A stretch of DNA of 64,000 nt, taken from assembly GCA_029564595.1 (NCBI GenBank), contig JAKQPS010000044.1:1-64000 (forward strand). Direction: 5' to 3'. A model generated the notes under the pieces. The model did not search any database. It was given only the letters and a program-made list of their open reading frames with translations, and had not been told where the DNA came from. Source of the stretch: a bacterium (GTDB lineage Bacteria > UBP15 > UBA6099). Below, in pieces: positions 18,190 through 25,834 of this stretch. Made by a program: the position numbers and the translations under genes. How positions within the stretch are numbered: the stretch's first letter is position 1; every line of letters starts with the position of its first letter.

Positions 18190-19191
18190 TCAGTCTTCTA
18201 TCTCGATGTTCATCGAGAGTTCTAGGAATTTCCCCGAAGCTTTCGCTTTCTGAACAACGCTGTCGGTGATAGTTTCGCCGTGCCCGACCACTAAGGAACC
18301 GTCGTCGCCGACGACATCCTTGCTGACCTTTTTGCCGAGCATATATTTGATCTGTCTGCGTTCAAAAATCTCGCTTAGGCTCTGCTTGCTCTCTTCGCCC
18401 TCGTCCGAAGACGCCGGTTCCTCGACAAGGCCCGCAGACTCGGCTGCGGAATCAAGGTCGAGTAGCTCTTCTATGTCGACGTCGGAGGAAGCGTCGATGC
18501 CTGAACCAGCGACAGGTTCATCTTCGATAGGTTCGGGAATCGGTTCAGGTTCGAACACGGGGGCCGGGGCGGGTTTCGGAGCGGGTTTCGGAGCCGGAGC
18601 CGGGGCGGGTTTCGGAGCGGCGACGGGTCTGGGCTTGGGAGCCGGAACAACGCCGTCCGTGGCCAGCGCCAACGCTTCTTCGTGCGAAGAGCACAACGCG
18701 CTCAATGCGTCTTCTTTCACGATTATAATTTCTTTGCCTATTGTCTCGATGTAGTCCGCAGGGATTACATTTCTATCGGGCGAATCCAGTTTGGCGTCGC
18801 TTCTAAGCTGCATGCCGAGGATTTTGCCTGTGCGCGCCAGTATGCTGTACTCCTTGATTTCTCCTATCAGCTCGCCTTCCTGAGTGATTATTTTCGCGCC
18901 GACGATTGAAAGGCCTTTTTCAAGCAGCTTGGCCTGTTCCTGCATCTCCCCCAACGGCACCACCGACGAGCTGTTCTCGGTGGTTATGCAGAAGTCGCCT
19001 ATGTTCTTTATCAGAGAAAAAGCGATCATCTTCGCTCCGGTGTACCACTTGTCGTCCTTGATCACCATCGACGAAATTGATTTTTGAATCGGGTCGATTA
19101 TGAAATCCTCAACCACCCCGACCTGTTCGCCTTCCTCTATTGAAACTATCTGCAATCCCTTCAGTTCTTGACTCAACCTATAGAGTTTCAT
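18190..19191 (-). CDS. PRC-barrel protein with Pro/Ala-rich linker
   Basis: The protein has 333 residues and no signal peptide. Two PRC-barrel-like domains lie at about 1-90 (LKGLQIVSIEEGEQVGVVED) and 95-165 (GAKIITQEGELIGEIKEYSI). A PKPAPAPAPKP-type linker follows at about 183-215, then an acidic stretch. The C-terminus reads MLGKKVSKDVVGDDGSLVV and ends EIED. PRC barrels are small beta folds that bind RNA, proteins or membranes. Here the gene is the last of the fliA-fapA flagellar operon and is followed by a strong terminator, so a link to motility is likely but not shown. The ATG at 19191 has a GGAGG 9 nt upstream. Confidence 0.75.
   Translation of the reverse strand: MKLYRLSQELKGLQIVSIEEGEQVGVVEDFIIDPIQKSISSMVIKDDKWYTGAKMIAFSLIKNIGDFCITTENSSSVVPLGEMQEQAKLLEKGLSIVGAKIITQEGELIGEIKEYSILARTGKILGMQLRSDAKLDSPDRNVIPADYIETIGKEIIIVKEDALSALCSSHEEALALATDGVVPAPKPRPVAAPKPAPAPAPKPAPKPAPAPVFEPEPIPEPIEDEPVAGSGIDASSDVDIEELLDLDSAAESAGLVEEPASSDEGEESKQSLSEIFERRQIKYMLGKKVSKDVVGDDGSLVVGHGETITDSVVQKAKASGKFLELSMNIEIED
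18562..18650. repeat. Short tandem repeats encoding the PKPAP linker
   Basis: GGGTTTCGGAGC occurs at 18571, 18583 and 18607, within GCCGGGGC-rich surroundings. On the coding (minus) strand this gives the AlaProLysPro-rich linker of the PRC-barrel protein. Confidence 0.7.
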
Positions 19192-19259
19192 CCAACATTC
19201 CTCCGACTCAAGTTAATTTAATATCGCTTCCGGCGGCGAGCCAATTGATATGCCGCGGA

Positions 19260-19595
19260 TTATATTCTAATGTCAATTATGCCCGTGTGCGCCGGAAGCC
19301 TGAATTTTTTTTTCGCGGGGTCTTCCGCCGCCGCTTGAAGCTCTTCTTCCGGCTCGCCTTCCCTCTGTCCCTGTTTCTTCCCTTGGTTCCTTTCCTGATG
19401 CTCCTGAATCTTTCCGGATTCGTTCTCTTGGTCCGACTGCTGTACCTGCGTCTTCTGAATTTCTTTTCCCTTTTGTTCCTCGACCGCTATGTTGTGCTGC
19501 GACATTCTCGCCTGATGCTGTTCGAGCATCTGCGCTTTTTCCACATCCGAGGTCTTGGAAAAAAGCACCATCATGTCCACCGAACGTATTGACAT
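19260..19595 (-). CDS. Small conserved flagellar-operon protein
   Basis: The protein has 111 residues. It begins MSIRSVDMMVLFSKTSDVEK and is followed by a long Gln/Glu/Lys-rich, presumably coiled or disordered region (QHQARMSQHNIAVEEQKGK). The N-terminal pattern, S-x-x-SVDM-x-V-x-x-x-x-T-x-(E/D)-V, occurs in small uncharacterised proteins encoded inside flagellar operons of several phyla. No enzymatic motif or membrane segment is seen. It lies between fapA and the PRC-barrel gene, with an AAAGGAG ribosome site 6 nt from the ATG. Function unknown. Confidence 0.7.
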   Translation of the reverse strand: MSIRSVDMMVLFSKTSDVEKAQMLEQHQARMSQHNIAVEEQKGKEIQKTQVQQSDQENESGKIQEHQERNQGKKQGQREGEPEEELQAAAEDPAKKKFRLPAHTGIIDIRI

Positions 19596-19638
19596 GAGCG
19601 GCTCCTTTCAAGACGACCCTCGGCTGTTCGCCAAGGGA

Positions 19639-21246
19639 TTAACCGTAAACTCCCACTTGCACTTCGCCGTCCTGCTCGTAGAAAACCGTCGAATTGATCT
19701 GGTCCCTTATGTGCAATACGGCTTGTTTGATTATCAGTTTCACGCCGGGGTAAATAGCGTCTGATATCGTCACTTTTCCTTTAAAGGAGGAAGCGAGTAT
19801 CTCTTCTAGTTCTTCTTCCCTTGCCTCCAGCTTTTTCAACTGGCCCATCAGGTTGAACTGGGCGCGGGTGAGCTGAAGCAGAAGGTCTCTCTTGGCGGGC
19901 GGCAGAGTGCCTTGCTTTTCCTGAAGCAACTTCAACGATTTGACGCCTTTTTCAGATCTGTCGAGGTTCAGTTTGAGATTTTTTTTCTGCTCTTCTATCT
20001 GTCTTAGCTCTTCTCTGACCTTGGGGCTTCCGCCTGCTTCCACTTCGGTCGGAGTGGCCATATAATTCCCTATGACTCTGGCTCTGACTTCTTCGCCTGC
20101 GCTGACGCGGCCGCCCACGATGACGCCCTTCTTTCCTTCGGCGACTATGCTCTTTTTGGCGGTCACATTGGAAAGAATCAGCCCGTCGCTGACTTTGATG
20201 TTTCCGCCGGCTTTAACCGTGGTATGCTCTAGAAACTTCGCGATAACATCCTCGCCGGCCACGATGACGCCTTTGTCCTGACCGTGCATGCCTTTGTTTA
20301 GAAAGACGTTGCCGCCCGCCTCGATGACGCATCCGCTCACAGGCCCGTAAACCGAAACGTTAGAGTCGGCTTTCACAACGAATCCTTCTAGTATGCCGCC
20401 CTTGACTATCACGTCGCCGACGAAGCTAATGTTTCCGGTGGAAAAATCCACGTCGCCTTTGACTTCGAACACCGGCAGCACATGAATCTTGCCTTGAACA
20501 AGCCTCGGCTGTCCGGCTATCTGCGAAACTATGAGGTTCGGGTTTTCCTGCGAGAAGGTGACGTTTTTGCCGATAGGAAACGGAGTGTCCTTGCCGGGCC
20601 GCGCCGGAATCTCCTCGCCGAGAACGTTTCTTCCGGCTTTTCCCGTCGTAGGAGGCGTTTTTTCGGCCAGCGGCTCTCCTATGTGAACGTTGCTCACCAC
20701 GCCCAGTTCGTAATAGTCTACATCGCCCTCGTCCGTCATCATAGGCTTGGGCTTTGCGTCCTCGACGTTGAACAGGAACTCTATCTTGCCGTCCTGCCCG
20801 TCTTCCGAAGGAGTCCCCTCCGCCACAACGACCTTCTCGTTGTACCATGCCTGAGCCACTATGTTCTGGATGACGTCTTCCTTCTGTCCGAATCTGACGC
20901 CAGCCATCGCGAGCGCGGCTTTCACGTCGTCAACATCGATTTCCTTGCCGCCCTTCGGGGGTATCATCGTCACAGAGGCTTCCATCTTGTCGGAAGACAC
21001 CGCGACTTCGACGCTGCCGTTGATCTTTCGGGCGATTGCGAACATTTTTCCCGTGCTGCCCTGAGTCTGGATAAGCCGGTCGATCGAGGAGTAGTCGATC
21101 TCGAAGTTCTCCGCGCCTATCTCTTCGAGCGCCATGAGGAACTGCTCGGCGACGACCGGCATTCCGCCCGTCTTCGCTTGGTCGATGTCCGCCATTACTT
21201 CGCGGCCGTCTGAAGAAAACTGAAGTTTTACTGGTGAGTCATGCAA
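19639..21246 (-). CDS. fapA: FapA-family (DUF342) polymer-forming protein
   Basis: The protein has 535 residues. The N-terminal half holds the FapA N-terminal fold, and the middle is a right-handed beta-helix built from Gly- and Val-rich turns (GDVIVKGGILEGFVVKADSN, VSVYGPVSGCVIEAGGNVF, GGNIKVSDGLILSNVTAK). A coiled coil follows (LRQIEEQKKNLKLNLDRSEK). This is the layout of flagellar assembly protein A / DUF342, reported in some bacteria to influence flagellar number or placement together with FlhF/FlhG-type proteins. The start is a TTG at 21246. The next in-frame ATG is 17 codons later and would cut into the conserved start, so TTG is preferred with moderate certainty. It lies downstream of fliA. 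Confidence 0.85.
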   Translation of the reverse strand: MHDSPVKLQFSSDGREVMADIDQAKTGGMPVVAEQFLMALEEIGAENFEIDYSSIDRLIQTQGSTGKMFAIARKINGSVEVAVSSDKMEASVTMIPPKGGKEIDVDDVKAALAMAGVRFGQKEDVIQNIVAQAWYNEKVVVAEGTPSEDGQDGKIEFLFNVEDAKPKPMMTDEGDVDYYELGVVSNVHIGEPLAEKTPPTTGKAGRNVLGEEIPARPGKDTPFPIGKNVTFSQENPNLIVSQIAGQPRLVQGKIHVLPVFEVKGDVDFSTGNISFVGDVIVKGGILEGFVVKADSNVSVYGPVSGCVIEAGGNVFLNKGMHGQDKGVIVAGEDVIAKFLEHTTVKAGGNIKVSDGLILSNVTAKKSIVAEGKKGVIVGGRVSAGEEVRARVIGNYMATPTEVEAGGSPKVREELRQIEEQKKNLKLNLDRSEKGVKSLKLLQEKQGTLPPAKRDLLLQLTRAQFNLMGQLKKLEAREEELEEILASSFKGKVTISDAIYPGVKLIIKQAVLHIRDQINSTVFYEQDGEVQVGVYG

Positions 21247-21366
21247 TTTCGGTTCGCTCTCTTTTTCAGTTTGCGATGTCTGACGCTATCGCGGATATTT
21301 TACCACAACAACCTTTATTTATTAATGTTAATTCAAAATTATTAAGAAATGTCGCCGTCGCCCTCT

Positions 21367-22158
21367 TCAATCGAAAAATATTTCTCGGTCTCTTTCCATC
21401 AGCGCGCTCTTCATCCTGAGCATCGCCTTGGTGTGAATCTGGCAAACTCGCGACTCGGTAACTCCCATCGCCTCGCCTATCTGTTTGAGAGTCATGCTTT
21501 CCACGTAATACAGCCCGACCACCATCTTTTCGTTCTCCGGCAGCTTCTCGACAGCCTTCGTCAGTATCTTTTTGACTTCTTTTTTGACAGTGGTGTCCGA
21601 CGGGTCGGCGGCGGTTTCGTTCTTTACCCTCGCGATGAACGGCAGCGGCTTGTCGTCGTCGGACATCTGAAGCAGCTCTTCGAATGAGAAAACCACCGAT
21701 CCGGCGATGTCTCCGAGCGTCTCGTTCAACTCATCGGTGGAAATGCCCAGTTTTTGGGACACTTCCTCGTCCGTCGCCGGACGCCCCAGTTCCCTCTCCA
21801 CCTCATTGAACGCCGTTTCAATGTCCCTGCTCTTCTGTCTCAACGTCCGGGGAACCCAGTCCATCTGCCTTAACGAATCGAGCACCGCTCCCCTTATTCT
21901 GACTATCGCGTACGTCTCGAACTTGTTTAGCCTCGACATGTCGAACTTGTCGAGAGCGTCTATCAATCCCAGAATGCCTTCGCTTATAAGGTCGTCCCGC
22001 TCAATAAACGCGGGAAGCTTGTACGCTATGCGGTCTATGACATAGCGCACGAGCGGCAAATATCTTTCCGCGAGCCTGCCCCGCGCGTCTTCATTTCCGC
22101 ATTCCTTGAACAGCCTCCAGTCTTCTTCCGCCGGACGCTGTTGTTTTGCCATCGCCAT
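21367..22158 (-). CDS. fliA: Flagellar sigma factor sigma-28 (FliA)
   Basis: The 263-residue protein is a sigma-70-type factor of the FliA/WhiG group that directs RNA polymerase to late flagellar promoters. Region 2 is seen in LISEGILGLIDALDKFD and YAIVRIRGAVLDSLRQMDWVPR. Region 3 follows (GRPATDEEVSQKLGISTDEL). The region 4 helix-turn-helix is MTLKQIGEAMGVTESRVCQI. No anti-sigma FlgM gene is seen nearby. The ATG at 22158 has a GGAAGAG at good spacing. It follows the UBA-like gene and precedes fapA on the same strand. Confidence 0.95.
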   Translation of the reverse strand: MAMAKQQRPAEEDWRLFKECGNEDARGRLAERYLPLVRYVIDRIAYKLPAFIERDDLISEGILGLIDALDKFDMSRLNKFETYAIVRIRGAVLDSLRQMDWVPRTLRQKSRDIETAFNEVERELGRPATDEEVSQKLGISTDELNETLGDIAGSVVFSFEELLQMSDDDKPLPFIARVKNETAADPSDTTVKKEVKKILTKAVEKLPENEKMVVGLYYVESMTLKQIGEAMGVTESRVCQIHTKAMLRMKSALMERDREIFFD

Positions 22159-22191
22159 ATATTTCTCTTCCAGCTTAAAGATCGGCTTCCG

Positions 22192-23307
22192 TCAGCTCAC
22201 CGCGAGAAACGTCGCTATCAACGCCACTATCGACACGAACAGGAAACAAAGACCGTACATTATCTGCCTGCCGAATTTCCTTTCGGAAAACACGGATTCT
22301 TCATTCTGGAACGGGTCGTATATCTCGACATCGCCGTCCTTCGTCTTTATCTTCACTTCGGGGGGAACAAAAAACTGGCCGTATATTCCGGGACCGAACT
22401 CCACGAACGTCTCGACGAATGTGTCGGACATGATGTTGGTCTTAACAACCGGAACGCAGAGCGGAATCAGTTCTCCGTTGATTGTTCCGCCCAGAAGTTC
22501 GGAGAAATAAACGGCGGACTCTCGTCCATCCTTGATTTTGACAATGACCTGATCGCCCTCGCAGAGAGCGCGGGCGGGTTTCCCGTCGAAGGGGGCTATC
22601 TCAGGCTCGGAGATGAGCACGATGCGAGGCAAAGGCTCCTGAGGCGAGGCGCTGGGGAGGTCTCCCAGATCGATGTTCGCCGGCGCGGCTTCCGGACTTC
22701 CGAAAAGCTGGGCGGCCTGTTGCTGGGGAGTCATCGCCGCGCTCTTTGCGCCTCCGATAACCGAAGCTAGTGAATTAAGCGAGTGAGCCCTCGCGGCGTA
22801 CATCGCGGTCACAGCTTCGCCAAGAACGTCTGAAATAATTTTTGCGAACTTCTGAGAGGCTTCGGCGCTCTGCCCCCGGCTGTGAAGCCCGACCACCGTC
22901 TGTATGAAGTTTGAAGAGAATCTTGATTTTATTTGAGCCGCATTGCTTGAGCTGGAAGCGGCGTGCCGGTCGCTAAGCCCGGAGCGAACCGTTTTGAGGC
23001 TCGACGCGAACACTGTGGGCGGCATGTTGACGTCTAATGACTTTTCTTTTTCTGCCGCGAGCGGATACGCCATGTCCGAGTAAATCACGCTGTCGGACTT
23101 CGTGTCGAACATCGCGGCCAAGAATCCGGTTCCGCTTTCTTTGCCGGCCGATTTGAACTTCACTTGAAACGCCATTATCTCCTTGGACACAGCGTCCAGA
23201 AGCTTAAGCGCCGCCGTCACGTTTCCGCCGGCCTCTATCAGCACGTTTTGAGCCTCGGTCTCGGTGCATCCCGTGGCATCCATCAACACCTTCACGTTCG
23301 CGTCCAT
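22192..23307 (-). CDS. Tail-anchored protein with N-terminal UBA/TS-N-like motif
   Basis: The protein has 371 residues. The first 38 (VKVLMDATGCTETEAQNVLI, then a GGNVTAALKLL helix) look like a UBA or EF-Ts N-terminal three-helix motif, a small protein-binding fold. The middle is Ser/Ala-rich and unrecognised. A beta-rich part follows (GDQVIVKIKDGRESAVYFSE). The last 20 residues are a single hydrophobic helix (MYGLCFLFVSIVALIATF), so the protein is probably anchored to the inner membrane with its bulk in the cytoplasm. It lies in the flhA-flhF-flhG-fliA operon. I do not recognise a named family, and the role in motility is inferred from context only. Confidence 0.65.
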   Translation of the reverse strand: MDANVKVLMDATGCTETEAQNVLIEAGGNVTAALKLLDAVSKEIMAFQVKFKSAGKESGTGFLAAMFDTKSDSVIYSDMAYPLAAEKEKSLDVNMPPTVFASSLKTVRSGLSDRHAASSSSNAAQIKSRFSSNFIQTVVGLHSRGQSAEASQKFAKIISDVLGEAVTAMYAARAHSLNSLASVIGGAKSAAMTPQQQAAQLFGSPEAAPANIDLGDLPSASPQEPLPRIVLISEPEIAPFDGKPARALCEGDQVIVKIKDGRESAVYFSELLGGTINGELIPLCVPVVKTNIMSDTFVETFVEFGPGIYGQFFVPPEVKIKTKDGDVEIYDPFQNEESVFSERKFGRQIMYGLCFLFVSIVALIATFLAVS

Positions 23308-23356
23308 TTCAGGCGTTTCCCTTCATGTGTTTTTCCTCCGCGCGTCGGAGGTGTTT

Positions 23357-23653
23357 TCACTCCGGCATGGGCATTTCCGCGCCCTGACTCCAGTCGAGAT
23401 GCCTGCCGATTTCCTTTTCATGGTCTTCTTTCTCTACTCTCGGCTCCAGTTGATTCTCGTCGTGAATTCTGCCGAGTATGCGCGCCGTCACCACTCCCAG
23501 CACGGTGAACAGTATATACACGGCGATTCCGGCGATTAGAAGCCGGGTCAACTCGACATCGGCTATCAGGCCGATTATCATGAAAAATAGGAACGCGAGC
23601 GTTCCAGTTAGCCACTTTATCGAGGATATCACGTTTTCGTAGACGATCTTCAC
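23357..23653 (-). CDS. Small two-helix membrane protein
   Basis: About 98 residues with two hydrophobic helices (WLTGTLAFLFFMIIGLIA and LLIAGIAVYILFTVLGVV) and a charged tail (DENQLEPRVEKEDHEKEI). I choose the GTG at 23653, because a perfect GGAGG lies 8 nt before it. A TTG five codons upstream would overlap that ribosome site. It sits between flhG and the UBA-like gene in the same transcript. No family recognised. A role in the membrane platform of the flagellum is possible but unproven. Confidence 0.65.
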   Translation of the reverse strand: MKIVYENVISSIKWLTGTLAFLFFMIIGLIADVELTRLLIAGIAVYILFTVLGVVTARILGRIHDENQLEPRVEKEDHEKEIGRHLDWSQGAEMPMPE

Positions 23654-23707
23654 TTTCAGAGCCTCCAAGTCGCAGCGCCGTCCGATCTCTTCGGGACGGG
23701 TTTATTG

Positions 23708-24592
23708 TCAACCTTTTTTGAACCGAGACGCCAGCCGTTTCAACTGCCCGGCCAGCCCGCGCTCCGTCACAAAATCCACTTCGTATCCGGCCATCTTCAT
23801 CGCTATCCTGTTTATGTCCCTCGACGCTCTCGACGAAGGGTATAGAAGGGTGAACGGCTGCTGGCGGCGCACCGCCTTAGTCACGTTCGGATCGTATCCC
23901 ACCCATCCTAAGTCCTCGATCTTCAGGTTGAAGAACTGGCGGGTTATCAGCTTCATTGTCTCGGAAACATGCTGAGCGTCCGCCTGATCCTGAGCCATGT
24001 TCACCAGAAGCTTCACCGTTGTCTCTTCCCTCTCCCTCGCCAAGATTCTCAAAGCTCCGTACGAATCCATCATCGAGGTCGGCTCTGGAGTGGTCACCAG
24101 CAGTATCTCGTCGGCCAGCAGCAGAAACTCCACTATCCCGTCCGCCAGACCTCCTCCGGTGTCAATCAGCGCCGTGTCAGCCTTCTCCGCGCTGTTTCTT
24201 ATCGCCTTGATCACGGCGTTGCGCTTGTCGAAGTCCACGCCGTCTGCCATTCTTCCGTGCGAGCTTGCCGGGGCGACTCTCACTCCCGACGGCCCGGTGA
24301 TTATTATCTCCTCCAGCGTCTTGGCTCCGGAGATAACGTGCGACAAGTTGTGTTTCGGCGCTATTCCCAGCAACAGGTCTATGTTGGCGAGGCCCATGTC
24401 GGCGTCCACCACCAGCACCCTGTGGCCGAACCGTGTGAGCGCTATTCCTAGATTGATGGCGATGTTGCTTTTTCCGACTCCGCCTTTGCCGCTCGTCACC
24501 GCTATTATTTTGTTGCCGCCGCCCGCCGGCGCCGGTAATTTCTCCTCGACAGTGTCTTTTATCTCGCGCAACGGCTGCGCCTGATCCGCCAT
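23708..24592 (-). CDS. flhG: Flagellar number regulator FlhG (MinD-like ATPase)
   Basis: FlhG is a MinD/ParA-type ATPase that sets flagellar number and stimulates the FlhF GTPase. The start at 24592 overlaps the flhF stop by one base (TGATG). It gives a 294-residue protein beginning MADQAQPLRE, the DQAxxLR activator-helix motif of FlhG. Longer frames upstream lie inside flhF and are rejected. The deviant Walker A is GKGGVGKS (35-42), followed by VDADMGLANIDLLLG and DTGGG. The C-terminus (GLAGQLKRLASRFKKG) is amphipathic, as expected for membrane targeting. Translational coupling to flhF fits their joint action. Confidence 0.95.
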   Translation of the reverse strand: MADQAQPLREIKDTVEEKLPAPAGGGNKIIAVTSGKGGVGKSNIAINLGIALTRFGHRVLVVDADMGLANIDLLLGIAPKHNLSHVISGAKTLEEIIITGPSGVRVAPASSHGRMADGVDFDKRNAVIKAIRNSAEKADTALIDTGGGLADGIVEFLLLADEILLVTTPEPTSMMDSYGALRILAREREETTVKLLVNMAQDQADAQHVSETMKLITRQFFNLKIEDLGWVGYDPNVTKAVRRQQPFTLLYPSSRASRDINRIAMKMAGYEVDFVTERGLAGQLKRLASRFKKG

Positions 24593-25800
24593 CAGCGCTC
24601 TCTCCCGGCGTTGACTGCCTGTTTGAGCGGCTTGCCCATCACAAGGTTCAACAGCGCGCCGGGCGACGCCGCCTCTATCTCTCCGGGCACGTTCTGCCCG
24701 AAACACAGATACGACACGCCCACGTTCCGGCTCGCTATCAGGTTTATCAGGTTGCCGTATGTCGATGTCTCGTCAAGCTTCGTGAATATCAGATGGTTGT
24801 ACGCCAGCGGCCTGAACTTGTCGGAGATGTCCAGCATGTCTTTGTATCTTATGTGCGCGCTGAGCGTCAGGTGTATCTCCAACGGATAACACACCGCCAG
24901 CAAGTCTCTTATCTCGGATATCCGGGGAGCGTCCCAGTGGCTTCTTCCCGCCGTGTCTATCAGTATCAGGTCGCGGTCCGCGAACGAGTCCACCGCTCTT
25001 TTCATGTCCTCCGCCGTGTACACCACTTTGACGGGAACATCGAGTATCTCGCTGTAAACTTTTATCTGTTCGACCGCGGCTATCCTGTACGTGTCGGCTG
25101 TGATTATCCCGACGCTCTTCTTTTTTTGAAGAGCGAATACCGTGGCGATTTTCGCGATAGTCGTCGTTTTTCCCACGCCCGTCGGTCCTACGAGAGCCAC
25201 TGTTTTCGGTTCCCTGCCGGACAGCGTTATCGCGCCTGAAACCTTGAGCAGCCTCCGCAGTTGGCGCTCCAGCGCCGCCCGCGCAGCTTCTTCGTCATCT
25301 TTGTCTTCTTCCGAAAGCGAGTCGTCCATCGCCCTGATTATGTCTTGAGCCAGCGCGTCGCTAACGTCGTTCTCTATGAGTTGAAGGTACAAAGATCCGA
25401 ATATCGGCGGATACGGGTTGACCGTCTCCTGCTCTTCGGCCCTCGACTTATGCAGCAGAGTCTGGAGCGCATTTTTGACTTCCCGCAACTCCGAGCGCAT
25501 CTCTTCTTCGGCCTTGGGCGAAGCGGATTGCTGAGTCTGGGCGGGTTTTCTGGGAGCGGGAGATTGCGCCGGTCTAGCGGCCGCGCGCGGCTGTTCGCGC
25601 CTCTCCGCGGACGCGCCAGCCGATTCCATGTCCGTCGCCGCCAGCACTTCCACCATCGATTTGCCCAGCAGTCCGAACACTCCTCCTCGGTTGAACTTCC
25701 GGGTCTGTAAAATCACGGCTTCGGAGCCGAGGTCGCGCTTGACGTGCTGCAACGCTTCCTGCAGCGTCGGAGCCTCGTATCTTTTCACCTTCATCGCCAT
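24592..25800 (-). CDS. flhF: Flagellar biosynthesis SRP-like GTPase FlhF
   Basis: FlhF is the third SRP-type GTPase and places flagella, usually at the pole. The N-terminal basic B domain (MAMKVKRYEAPTLQEALQHV) is followed by a Pro/Ala-rich linker. The N and G domains then carry GPTGVGKT (205-212), DTAGRS and TKLDETSTYGN. The start at 25800 (ATGGCGATG) is chosen because GAGGAAG lies just upstream; the longer TTG frame overlaps this site. The length of 402 residues is normal. It lies 34 bp after flhA and is coupled to flhG by overlap. Confidence 0.95.
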   Translation of the reverse strand: MAMKVKRYEAPTLQEALQHVKRDLGSEAVILQTRKFNRGGVFGLLGKSMVEVLAATDMESAGASAERREQPRAAARPAQSPAPRKPAQTQQSASPKAEEEMRSELREVKNALQTLLHKSRAEEQETVNPYPPIFGSLYLQLIENDVSDALAQDIIRAMDDSLSEEDKDDEEAARAALERQLRRLLKVSGAITLSGREPKTVALVGPTGVGKTTTIAKIATVFALQKKKSVGIITADTYRIAAVEQIKVYSEILDVPVKVVYTAEDMKRAVDSFADRDLILIDTAGRSHWDAPRISEIRDLLAVCYPLEIHLTLSAHIRYKDMLDISDKFRPLAYNHLIFTKLDETSTYGNLINLIASRNVGVSYLCFGQNVPGEIEAASPGALLNLVMGKPLKQAVNAGRER

Positions 25801-25834
25801 TCGCGTCTTCCTCAACCGCTCCGTCAGTCCCGCC

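Noticed and set aside
24593-24706. Longer N-terminus for FlhG
   Set aside because: It lies inside the end of flhF and reads as basic, Arg-rich shadow sequence. The DQAxxLR motif begins right after the overlapped ATG.
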